This document shows positions 16,152 through 23,633 of a stretch of DNA of 63,018 nt, in pieces. The notes under the pieces were generated by a model. That model saw only the letters and a list, made by a program, of their open reading frames with translations, made no database searches and was not told the DNA's origin. This DNA comes from an uncultured Ruminococcus sp. (GTDB taxonomy: Bacteria > Bacillota > Clostridia > Oscillospirales > Acutalibacteraceae): assembly GCA_900539465.1 (NCBI GenBank), contig UQCF01000015.1, positions 1-63,018 on the forward strand, written 5' to 3'. A program made the position numbers and the translations under genes. Positions within the stretch are counted from its first letter, which is position 1. Each line of letters starts with the position of its first letter.

Positions 16152-17447
16152 TTATGCACTCTCGCTTTTGATAACTACGGGCTTGCCGTCGTTATCCACA
16201 CGGATAATATCTGCGCCGAGACTTTTAAGCTTGCCGACTACATTGTCATATCCGCGGTCTATATAAATAATGTTCTCAATCTCTGTTGTGCCCTTTGCGA
16301 TAAGACCCGCAATGAGCATTGCCGCACCGGCTCTGAGGTCGTCTGCCTTTACGGGTGAGCCATTTAAGCACTCAACGCCCTCTATTGTTGCAGCCTTGCC
16401 GTTAACGGTTATATTTGCGCCCATGCGTGCGAGCTGCTCAACGTATTGGAAACGGTTGTCCCACACGCCCTCGGACACAATGCTTGTACCCTCTGCTATT
16501 GAGAGCATGGTGGTGAACTGAGGCTGCATATCCGTCGGAAAGCCGGGGTGAGGCATGGTTTTGACGTTGCAGCGTTTAGGTCTGCCGTTGCTTCTTACAA
16601 GTACGGAATCGTCATATTCGACAATATCCACACCGCACTGAATAAGCTTTGCGGTTATTGACTCAAGGTGCTTCGGGATAACATTCTTCACAAGCACCTC
16701 GCCCTGTGTAGCGGCTGCGGCAACCATAAATGTGCCTGCCTCTATCTGGTCGGGAATAATTGAATATGTGCAGCCGTGCAGGCGCTCTACTCCCCTGATT
16801 TTAATTACGTCCGTGCCGGCTCCGCGAATATCCGCGCCCATAGAGTTCAAGAAGTTCGCAAGGTCAACAATGTGCGGCTCTTTTGCCGCATTTTCTATTA
16901 CTGTAAGTCCTTTTGCCTTAACTGCGGCAAGCATAATGTTGATAGTAGCGCCGACAGATACCATATCAAGATAAACAAGACCGCCCGTAAGGTTGCGTGC
17001 GTCAACATCTATCATTGCATTTTCTTTAAACTCAACGCTTGAGCCGAGTATCTCAAAGCCCTTTATGTGCTGGTCAATCGGTCTTACACCGAAATTGCAG
17101 CCGCCGGGCATAGCAACCTTAGCCCTGCCGAAGCGGGCAAGAAGTGCGCCGATAAGATAATAAGAGGCTCTTAAATGCTTCGTCATATCATGCGTCACAA
17201 CGTATGAGTTTATTGTGCTTGTATCTATTTCTACTGTTGTTGAATCTATATTTCTGACCCTTGCGCCCAGCTGATGCAAAATTCTTATCATCATTGAAAC
17301 GTCGCTTATATTAGGCACATTTTCAATAACGCACACATCCTGCGCCAGTATGGTTGCAGGGAGAATTGCCACTACCGCATTTTTAGCTCCGCTGACGGTT
17401 ACTTCACCGTGAAGCGGATTGCCACCGTTTATGAATATTTTTTCCAT
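16152..17447 (-). CDS. murA: UDP-N-acetylglucosamine 1-carboxyvinyltransferase
   Basis: First committed step of peptidoglycan synthesis: transfer of enolpyruvate from PEP to UDP-GlcNAc; cytoplasmic; fosfomycin target. About 431 residues. The active-site loop M-P-G-G-C-N-F-G-V-R-P-I-D-Q-H carries the catalytic cysteine (about Cys117), so fosfomycin sensitivity is expected. Other motifs: G-A-K-N-A (21-25, substrate lysine) and D-L-R-A-G-A-A. The longest frame begins at a GTG (17459) that abuts the AGGGAG ribosome site; ATG 17447 gives the usual M-E-K-I-F-I-N-G-G start. First gene of murA-walJ-rlmH. Confidence 0.96.
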   Translation of the reverse strand: MEKIFINGGNPLHGEVTVSGAKNAVVAILPATILAQDVCVIENVPNISDVSMMIRILHQLGARVRNIDSTTVEIDTSTINSYVVTHDMTKHLRASYYLIGALLARFGRAKVAMPGGCNFGVRPIDQHIKGFEILGSSVEFKENAMIDVDARNLTGGLVYLDMVSVGATINIMLAAVKAKGLTVIENAAKEPHIVDLANFLNSMGADIRGAGTDVIKIRGVERLHGCTYSIIPDQIEAGTFMVAAAATQGEVLVKNVIPKHLESITAKLIQCGVDIVEYDDSVLVRSNGRPKRCNVKTMPHPGFPTDMQPQFTTMLSIAEGTSIVSEGVWDNRFQYVEQLARMGANITVNGKAATIEGVECLNGSPVKADDLRAGAAMLIAGLIAKGTTEIENIIYIDRGYDNVVGKLKSLGADIIRVDNDGKPVVIKSESA

Positions 17448-17797
17448 AATCCGGTCCACTCCCTAAAATTTTTTATGTAAAAATAAAGGTAAAAACTTTT
17501 TGCCAAATACTATATATTGATTATACCTATGAGATTATATCATCAATCGAGAAAAAAATAAAGCTTTTTTTATAATTTTTTTATTTTATTTTAACAAAGA
17601 GCTCAGCCACAACATATAGTATTCACTCTTAAACGCCTGCACAACAATATGCATAAATTGCACATATTTTTGCCCATTTGGGGGCAAAAGAAAACCCCGC
17701 GCGTCAAAATGCGGCAAAAAATCATTATTTACCACAATATATTGATATGGCTTTTGCAAAGACTATTTTTGTAAAAAAAACAAAAGGAGAAGTCTTT
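17448..17797. other. Divergent intergenic region murA / DUF421 gene
   Basis: 350 bases, very AT-rich, no convincing gene (an open frame from 17678 merely extends the DUF421 gene upstream). Two TATAAT-like -10 boxes on the minus strand (within 17515-17550) could serve murA; neither has a good -35 at 17 bp. A perfect 8-bp inverted repeat TTTTGCCC / GGGCAAAA (17668-17675 with 17682-17689) lies about 110 bases before the DUF421 start; without a following T-run it is not a terminator and could be an operator. Confidence 0.5.
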
Positions 17798-18505
17798 ATG
17801 GAAGCTTTAAAAATCGTTCTAACATCATTATTATCTATTGCAGAGTTATTTATTCTGACCAAACTTATGGGTAAAAGGCAAATTTCCGAACTCAATTTTT
17901 TTGACTATATTTGCGGCATAACGATAGGCTCAATATCTGCCGAAATGGCGATAGAACCGCTGAAAGAATTTTGGAAGCCTGCCATAGCCGTGGCGGTTTA
18001 TGCGCTTGTGGCTGTCGGAATTTCTCTTATAACAACAAAATCCTGCTCGGCAAGAAGAGTGCTGTCCGGTAAATCCACCGTTTTGATAAATAACGGCAAA
18101 ATTTATGACAAAGCGCTTAAAAAGACCAAAATGGACCTCAACGAGCTTCTTATGCTGTGCAGGATAAACGGATATTTTAATGTGGATGAATTGAAAACGG
18201 TAATTCTTGAGCCAAACGGCAAACTCAGCTTTTTACCAAAATCCGATTCACGTCCGCTCATGCCGAAAGACGTAAGCATTTCACCTATTCAAGACCAAAC
18301 GTTTGCAACTCTTATAGTTGACGGAACTGTGCTTGACGGAAACCTTAAAGCCATCGGCAAAGAGCATGAATGGCTTAAGAAGCAGCTTAACTGCCACGGA
18401 ATCGAAAAAGAAGAAGATGCGCTTTTGGCCGTATGCGATGAAAGCGGAAATTTCATTTGCTACCAAAGGCAAAAGGGCACTATGAGCCGAGATATTTTTT
18501 CATAA
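17798..18505 (+). CDS. DUF421 (YetF-like) membrane protein
   Basis: 235 residues. N-terminal three membrane helices (about 4-24, 38-55, 58-78) followed by the DUF421 soluble domain with the family segment G-K-R-Q-I-S-E-L-N-F-F-D-Y-I-C-G-I-T-I-G-S and a later P-V-L-I-N-N-G-K-like strand (T-V-L-I-N-N-G-K-I). Bacillus homologues (YetF, YcaP type) occur on spore membranes or as general envelope proteins; the biochemical role is unknown. The ATG at 17798 has an AAAGGAG ribosome site; the frame is open for 40 codons more but those are not family-like. Its last 26 bases overlap the end of the convergent PfkB kinase gene. Confidence 0.88.
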   Translation: MEALKIVLTSLLSIAELFILTKLMGKRQISELNFFDYICGITIGSISAEMAIEPLKEFWKPAIAVAVYALVAVGISLITTKSCSARRVLSGKSTVLINNGKIYDKALKKTKMDLNELLMLCRINGYFNVDELKTVILEPNGKLSFLPKSDSRPLMPKDVSISPIQDQTFATLIVDGTVLDGNLKAIGKEHEWLKKQLNCHGIEKEEDALLAVCDESGNFICYQRQKGTMSRDIFS

Positions 18506-19436
18506 ACTCCGACGTTTCTTCTCTCGTCGGCATAGCGGGTATTGCGCCGCTGCGCGTCACGGAAAGACCTGCGGCGGCACAGGCAAATTTTATATATTCG
18601 CCGGCTTTATCTTTATTTTTAAGCAGTTCGCCGAAATCTTCTGTTTGCGACAGAAACGTTCCGAAAAAAGTATCGCCTGCCCCGTTTGTATCTGCAACCT
18701 TGCCGGCAAAGGCTTTTTGACTGCCGCTGTAATTTTGAGTTTTATAAAATGCGCCATTTTCTCCGAGAGTGACAATCACAAAAGAAATGCCCTGCTTTAT
18801 CAGCTCATCCGCTCCGTCGTTTAAATCGGATTTGCCGCTAAGAAGCTCCAGCTCTTCCTCCGACACTTTTATTATATCGACAAATTTCAATAAACTTTTC
18901 ATCTTGCTTATTGCAATGCTTTTATCTTTCCACAAAAGCGGTCTGAAATTCGGGTCATATGAGATAACCTTGCCGAGTTTTGACGCGCTTTCTACTGCAA
19001 AAGCGGTTGCCGAGGCAGACGGTTCATCGGTGAGCGACACCGAGCCGAAGTGCAGAATATCGGTGTTTTGTATAAGGTCTTGCGGCACATCCTCTTTGGT
19101 GAGACTGACATCGGCTGTTTTGTCTCTGTAAAAGCTGAAGCTTCTATCGCCTTTTTCATCAACACTGACAAGTGCAAGCGTGGTGTTGAGCTTGTCTTCA
19201 ATTTTCAGTCCGCTTGCATCTACATTTTTAGATATAAGCGTATCTTTGAGCATTTTGCCGAGTGCGTCGTTGCCAGCCTTGCCGATAAAAGCACTGTCGG
19301 CGCCCATAAGCGAAGCCGCAACCGCAACATTGGCAGGTGCACCGCCGGGGTTTGCCGCATATACGGGCACGCCGTTTTCATCAAAGCCTTTTTGAGTGAG
19401 GTCTATAAGAATTTCGCCTATTGAAACTATTTTCAT
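18480..19436 (-). CDS. PfkB-family sugar kinase (fructokinase-like)
   Basis: ATP-dependent carbohydrate kinase, about 318 residues. PfkB signatures: G-E-I-L-I-D near the N-terminus, the first motif N-P-G-G-A-P-A-N-V-A (about residues 29-38), and the second D-T-N-G-A-G-D-T-F-F-G with the catalytic aspartate of the G-A-G-D anion hole. The N-P-G-G-A-P-A-N form and overall layout are typical of fructokinases (ScrK type), but no sugar transporter or hydrolase is adjacent, so the substrate is not certain. ATG 19436 has a CGGAGG ribosome site; upstream frame extension is not family-like. Convergent with, and overlapping, the DUF421 gene. Confidence 0.88.
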   Translation of the reverse strand: MKIVSIGEILIDLTQKGFDENGVPVYAANPGGAPANVAVAASLMGADSAFIGKAGNDALGKMLKDTLISKNVDASGLKIEDKLNTTLALVSVDEKGDRSFSFYRDKTADVSLTKEDVPQDLIQNTDILHFGSVSLTDEPSASATAFAVESASKLGKVISYDPNFRPLLWKDKSIAISKMKSLLKFVDIIKVSEEELELLSGKSDLNDGADELIKQGISFVIVTLGENGAFYKTQNYSGSQKAFAGKVADTNGAGDTFFGTFLSQTEDFGELLKNKDKAGEYIKFACAAAGLSVTRSGAIPAMPTREETSEFMKKYLGS

Positions 19437-19526
19437 AAACAGCCTCCGCATATTTATTTTTATCGATATATTAAAGCAAACTGCCGAAAACACCGGGTGA
19501 GCGTAATCGGCAGTTTAATATTTTAA

Positions 19527-20906
19527 TTATTCGTTGCCGGGGAACTTCGGTATACCCTTGAAGCCTTTTTTAAGGTCTTCGTCTGTGGGGATATAATCGG
19601 TCATTTCACCGTCATTGAACTTCTCATATGCAACCATATCAAAGTAACCCGTGCCTGTGAGGCCGAATACGATGGTCTTTTCTTCGCCCGTCTCTTTGCA
19701 CTTGAGTGCCTCGTCAATAGCCGCTCTGATAGCGTGGCTGCTTTCGGGAGCCGGGAGGATACCCTCTGTTCTCGCAAACTGCTCTGCCGCTGCAAATACA
19801 TCTGTCTGCTTAACGGATCTTGCCTCCATAAGGCCGTCGTGATAAAGCTGTGAAAGAATAGAACTCATGCCGTGATAGCGAAGTCCGCCTGCATGGTTGG
19901 GACCGGGGATAAATCCGCTGCCGAGAGTATACATCTTTGCAAGCGGGCAAACCATACCTGTGTCGCAGAAATCGTATCTGAACTCGCCTCTGGTGAGGCT
20001 CGGGCAAGAAGCAGGCTCAACCGCGATTATTCTGTAATCGTTCTCACCGCGGAGCTTTTCGCCCATAAACGGAGCTATAAGGCCGCCGAGGTTTGAGCCG
20101 CCGCCGGCACAGCCGATGATTATATCCGGCTTAATGCCGTATTTTTCGAGTGCCGTCTTTGTTTCAAGACCTATAACGGACTGATGAAGGAGTACCTGCG
20201 AAAGAACACTGCCGAGAACATATCTGTAGCCCTCTGTACCAACAGCGACCTCAACAGCCTCTGAAATAGCACAGCCGAGGCTGCCTGTGGTGCCGGGGAA
20301 ACGTTCAAGAATTGAGCGACCGACCTGTGTTGTCTCTGACGGCGAGGGCGTAACGGACGCACCGTAGGTTCTCATAACCTCACGTCTGAAGGGCTTTTGC
20401 TCATACGATACCTTTACCATATATACTTTGCAGTCAAGGCCGAAAAATGCACAAGCCATTGAAAGCGCCGTGCCCCACTGACCTGCTCCCGTCTCGGTGG
20501 TTACGCCTTTAAGACCCTGCTTTTTGGCGTAATATGCCTGCGCCATGGCAGAATTGAGCTTATGGCTGCCGCTTGTGTTGTTGCCCTCAAACTTATAATA
20601 AATTTTTGCCGGTGTACCGAGAGCTTTTTCAAGGTAATATGCTCTTACAAGCGGTGAGGGACGGTACATTTTGTAAAGCTCTTGAATTTCTTCGGGAATA
20701 TCAAAATACGCTGTTGTGTCGTCAAGCTCCTGCTTAACAAGCTCATCGCAAAATACGGGACGAAGCTCTTCAAAGGTCATCGGCTCATGAGTGCCGGGGT
20801 TAAGAAGCGGTGCAGGCTTGTTTTTCATATCTGCACGCACATTGTACCATTGCTTGGGCATCTCGTCCTCTGATAAATAGATTTTGTACGGAATTTTTTC
20901 TGACAT
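19527..20906 (-). CDS. trpB2: TrpB2-type tryptophan synthase beta chain
   Basis: PLP enzyme joining indole and serine to tryptophan. 459 residues, longer than classical TrpB (about 400) and with the N-terminal extension (K-I-Y-L-S-E-D-E-M-P-K-Q-W-Y-N) diagnostic of the TrpB2 subfamily, which works without a TrpA partner. PLP lysine in G-S-H-K-L-N-S-A; phosphate loop C-A-G-G-G-S-N-L-G-G; E-T-G-A-G-Q-W-G. No trpA or other trp gene is in the window, so it probably salvages free indole (or uses phosphoserine, as proposed for some archaeal members). It is preceded by its own promoter and a T-box leader whose specifier is a Trp codon, which is strong independent support for a role in Trp supply. 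Confidence 0.95.
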   Translation of the reverse strand: MSEKIPYKIYLSEDEMPKQWYNVRADMKNKPAPLLNPGTHEPMTFEELRPVFCDELVKQELDDTTAYFDIPEEIQELYKMYRPSPLVRAYYLEKALGTPAKIYYKFEGNNTSGSHKLNSAMAQAYYAKKQGLKGVTTETGAGQWGTALSMACAFFGLDCKVYMVKVSYEQKPFRREVMRTYGASVTPSPSETTQVGRSILERFPGTTGSLGCAISEAVEVAVGTEGYRYVLGSVLSQVLLHQSVIGLETKTALEKYGIKPDIIIGCAGGGSNLGGLIAPFMGEKLRGENDYRIIAVEPASCPSLTRGEFRYDFCDTGMVCPLAKMYTLGSGFIPGPNHAGGLRYHGMSSILSQLYHDGLMEARSVKQTDVFAAAEQFARTEGILPAPESSHAIRAAIDEALKCKETGEEKTIVFGLTGTGYFDMVAYEKFNDGEMTDYIPTDEDLKKGFKGIPKFPGNE

Positions 20907-20958
20907 TTTAATCGGCTCCTTTCAAATTGCCTTGTTTTTTGCAGGGACAAGAAACTAT

Positions 20959-21218
20959 AAAAAAACACCCTTATCCCGACATTCGTTGCCGGGACAAGAG
21001 TGATTAAATCTCCTGCGGTGCCACCCTGCTTGATGCAAAGCATCCTCTTAGTACGCACTAACATGCGCCGCATTTGTTAACGGAGTGCCGCTCCGTCTTG
21101 CCTACTTTGTTCAGCTCGCCCTCAGAAGTCCATTCGCACAACATCTTCGCACCGCGCTCGCACCGCCCGCGGCTCGCTTTGCCGAAAAGTGTAGTGTTAC
21201 TACTCTTCCTCAACAGTT
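20959..21218 (-). promoter_or_regulatory. T-box riboswitch, tRNA-Trp specific, controlling trpB2
   Basis: Read on the minus strand from about 21218. The conserved T-box core AGGGTGGCACCGCAGG is at 21027-21012; it pairs with the uncharged tRNA acceptor end. Stem I ends with G-A-A-UGG-A-C-U-U-C, placing UGG (21132-21130, Trp) at the specifier position followed by the usual purine. A stem III ACGGAG / CTCCGT and the A-G-T-A-G-G segment are also present. The terminator is CACTCTTGTCCCG / CGGGATAAGGGTG (hairpin 21002-20966) with seven T. Low charged tRNA-Trp would allow read-through into trpB2, whose ATG is 50 bases further. Confidence 0.93.
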
Positions 21219-21224
21219 TAGCAT

Positions 21225-21253
21225 ATAATAGCACAACCGAAATTGTGTGTCAA
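21225..21253 (-). promoter_or_regulatory. Promoter of T-box-trpB2
   Basis: -35 TTGACA (21248-21253), 17 bp, -10 TATTAT (21225-21230), minus strand, just upstream of the T-box. Confidence 0.85.
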
Positions 21254-21286
21254 TAGCTGATCTTTGATTTTTTTAGTAATTTTAAA

Positions 21287-21718
21287 TCAAAGAGCTTTAA
21301 TATCCTCTTCTGTAACAAGGCTTATGCCCTTTGACGCAAGCACTTCAGAGGCTTTGTCGTTATCCTCTACTCTGAGAACGACATAAGCGTGTTGACCCGA
21401 TACCGTGATAAAAGCATATACATACTCAACATTTATGTCTGCCTCGGCAAGAAATTCAAGAACCTTGCTAAGTCCGCCGGGGACGTCGGAAACAGACACC
21501 GCAATTACCTTTGTTACCGAAACGACGCAGTTGCCCTCGCTCAGAGCGTCTTTTGCCTTTTCAATATCGCTTACGATAAGTCTGAGTATGCCGAAATCCT
21601 GTGTATCTGCAACGCTGAGGGCGCGAATATCAACGCCTGCCTCTGCTATGGATTTCGTTACGTCAAGAATAGTGCCTTTCTTATTCTCTACGAATACGGA
21701 TAATTGTTTAATTGCCAT
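21287..21718 (-). CDS. Tandem ACT-domain protein
   Basis: 143 residues with two ACT folds (about 3-66 and 70-140): K-Q-L-S-V-F-V-E-N-K-K-G-T-I-L and the second repeat V-S-V-S-D-V-P-G-G-L-S-K-V-L-E. Each has the usual G-x-L loop that binds amino acids at the dimer interface. There is no enzyme domain. Proteins of this kind typically sit beside phenylacetate-CoA ligase genes and are thought to sense aromatic or branched amino acids. GGAGGAAGC ribosome site, 14 bases after the upstream ligase stop; last gene of the paaK-iorA-iorB-paaK unit. A 9-bp inverted repeat CTTTGATTT / AAATCAAAG overlaps its stop, with no T-run after it. Confidence 0.9.
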   Translation of the reverse strand: MAIKQLSVFVENKKGTILDVTKSIAEAGVDIRALSVADTQDFGILRLIVSDIEKAKDALSEGNCVVSVTKVIAVSVSDVPGGLSKVLEFLAEADINVEYVYAFITVSGQHAYVVLRVEDNDKASEVLASKGISLVTEEDIKAL

Positions 21719-21732
21719 GGTGCTTCCTCCTT

Positions 21733-23040
21733 TTATTTTTTATAAAGATTACGCTTATCAATTACTCTGACGGCTTTGCCCTCGCTTCTGACAATGGACT
21801 TCGGCTCAACAATTCTTACCTTTGCATATATGCCGAGCACCGATTTAAGCGCGTCAACAATTTCTTTCTCTTTTGCGGAAATTTCATTGACGGTATCCGA
21901 GAAGAGCTCGGAAGTCATTTCAACAAGAACCTCGATAGAGTCGCTGTTGTTGGCTCTGTCAACGATTATCTGATAATTTGATGTAAGTCCCTTATTGAGA
22001 AGAACCATCTCTATCTGTGACGGGAAGACGTTTACGCCCTTGACTATGAGCATATCGTCGCTTCTGCCCATGGGCTTTGTCATTTTAACAAAGGTTCTGC
22101 CGCAAGAGCACTTTTCGCGTGAGAGAATGCATATATCTCTTGTGCGGTAGCGAAGAAGCGGAAAAGCCTCTTTGGTGATGCTTGTGAAAACAAGCTCGCC
22201 CTTTTCGCCTTCGGGAAGAACCTCACCCGTTTCGGGGTTGATTACCTCGGCAATGAAGTGGTCTTCGTTTATGTGCATACCCGCTTGTGCGCTGCACTCA
22301 AAAGCAACGCCGGGGCCGGATATTTCGGTAAGCCCGTAAATATCATATGCCTTGATGCCGAGTTTATTCTGAATGTCCTGACGCATTTCCTCCGTCCAAG
22401 CTTCTGCGCCGAAGATGCCTGCTTTGAGCTTGATTTTGTCGCGCAGACCTCTTTCGTTTATGCTCTCTGCAAGATATGCGGCATAAGACGGTGTGCAGCA
22501 AAGAATGGTAGCACCGAGGTCGGTCATGAACTGAATCTGCCTGTCTGTATTGCCCGATGACATCGGGAGAGTTAGGCAGCCTACCTTGTGCGAACCGCCG
22601 TTAAGACCGGAGCCGCCTGTGAAAAGACCGTAGCCGTAGCTTACCTGGCAAACGTCGTCTTTTGTTCCGCCTGCCGCAGTTATGGCTCTTGCACAGCAAT
22701 CCTCCCAAAGGTCAAGGTCATGCTGTGTGTAGAAAGCAACCACTCTTCTGCCCGTTGTTCCGCTGGTGGACTGTATTCTTACACAATCGCTCAAAGGAGC
22801 TGCAACAAGCCCGTAAGGATAAGCCTCGCGAAGATCATCTTTGGTTAAAAACGGAAGCTTGTAAAGATCGTCAACCGACTTAATATCTTCGGGTTTTACT
22901 CCCTTTTCGTCCATCTTATTGCGATAGTACTCGACGTTTTCATAAACCCTTTTAACGGTTTTGATAAGTCTTTCGCTCTGCCACTGTTTAATTTGCTCAC
23001 GAGAAGCGGTTTCTATTCCTTCCTGATAATACTTGGACAT
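21733..23040 (-). CDS. paaK: Phenylacetate-CoA ligase (AMP-forming), second copy
   Basis: ANL-superfamily ligase of the PaaK branch: aryl acetate + ATP + CoA to aryl-acetyl-CoA + AMP + PPi. About 435 residues. ATP-binding loop S-T-S-G-T-T-G-R-R; D-I-Y-G-L-T-E-I-S-G-P-G; Y-R-T-R-D; a cysteine pair E-K-C-S-C-G-R; C-terminal K-G-V-N-V-F-P-S-Q-I-E. The chosen ATG (23040) has an AAAGGA ribosome site 8 bases upstream; longer starts overlap iorB. Its P-loop has R-R where the other copy (25395-26705) has K-P, and the two proteins differ throughout, so they probably prefer different aryl acids. Follows iorB by 19 bases. Confidence 0.93.
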   Translation of the reverse strand: MSKYYQEGIETASREQIKQWQSERLIKTVKRVYENVEYYRNKMDEKGVKPEDIKSVDDLYKLPFLTKDDLREAYPYGLVAAPLSDCVRIQSTSGTTGRRVVAFYTQHDLDLWEDCCARAITAAGGTKDDVCQVSYGYGLFTGGSGLNGGSHKVGCLTLPMSSGNTDRQIQFMTDLGATILCCTPSYAAYLAESINERGLRDKIKLKAGIFGAEAWTEEMRQDIQNKLGIKAYDIYGLTEISGPGVAFECSAQAGMHINEDHFIAEVINPETGEVLPEGEKGELVFTSITKEAFPLLRYRTRDICILSREKCSCGRTFVKMTKPMGRSDDMLIVKGVNVFPSQIEMVLLNKGLTSNYQIIVDRANNSDSIEVLVEMTSELFSDTVNEISAKEKEIVDALKSVLGIYAKVRIVEPKSIVRSEGKAVRVIDKRNLYKK

Positions 23041-23059
23041 GGCCATGATCCTTTCGCTA

Positions 23060-23632
23060 TTAGTAATTATAACCAAGCTCAAAAGCTTTTTTATTCATTT
23101 CAACAAATTTTGGTGCAACAGAATTTTCTATCGCTTTGAGCCAGCTTTCATACGGAATATCAAATCCGTGAGCAAGTCTGCCCATGAGAACGATATTAAC
23201 GGCCTTCGGTGAGCCTGCCTGCTCTGCGAGCGCAAGCGCATCTATATCGTCAACATTCACGCCCTTTTCTTTAAGCTCGTCAAGAACATTTGAGGGGTAC
23301 TCCTCGGCACCGATAATAACGGGCATGGGGTCTATCTGCTGGGTATTGACAATTATTTTGCCGCCCTTTTTAAGGCATTTGACCCATCTTGCCGCCTCAA
23401 TTTTTTCAAAGGATACTATAAAATCCGCTTCTCCGTCTTCAATTATGGGTGAATAAACCTTGTCACCAAAGCGGACATACGTTACAACCGAGCCGCCTCT
23501 CTGGCTCATACCGTGAACCTCGGAAACCTTAACGTCGTAGCCCTCGTCAACGAGCAAACGACCCAAAAGCTTGCTTGCAAGGAGTGATCCCTGACCGCCC
23601 ACGCCGACTATCATAACATTAGAAACTGACAT
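23060..23632 (-). CDS. iorB: Indolepyruvate ferredoxin oxidoreductase, beta subunit
   Basis: Beta (gamma-type) subunit of IOR, which interconverts aryl pyruvate + CoA + oxidised ferredoxin and aryl-acetyl-CoA + CO2 + reduced ferredoxin. About 190 residues from ATG 23632 (AGGAGG 9 bases upstream). The domain opens with I-V-G-V-G-G-Q-G-S-L-L-A-S-K-L-L-G, the catalytic-subunit gamma domain signature, and has M-S-Q-R-G-G-S-V. The longest frame (to 23713) overlaps iorA by 80 bases and is rejected. The iorA stop and iorB start are 1 base apart, ensuring equal subunit synthesis. Confidence 0.95.
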   Translation of the reverse strand: MSVSNVMIVGVGGQGSLLASKLLGRLLVDEGYDVKVSEVHGMSQRGGSVVTYVRFGDKVYSPIIEDGEADFIVSFEKIEAARWVKCLKKGGKIIVNTQQIDPMPVIIGAEEYPSNVLDELKEKGVNVDDIDALALAEQAGSPKAVNIVLMGRLAHGFDIPYESWLKAIENSVAPKFVEMNKKAFELGYNY

Positions 23633-23633
23633 A

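Noticed and set aside
19527..20906. Annotation as the classical tryptophan synthase beta subunit (TrpB1)
   Set aside because: The length, N-terminal extension and absence of trpA fit TrpB2 instead.
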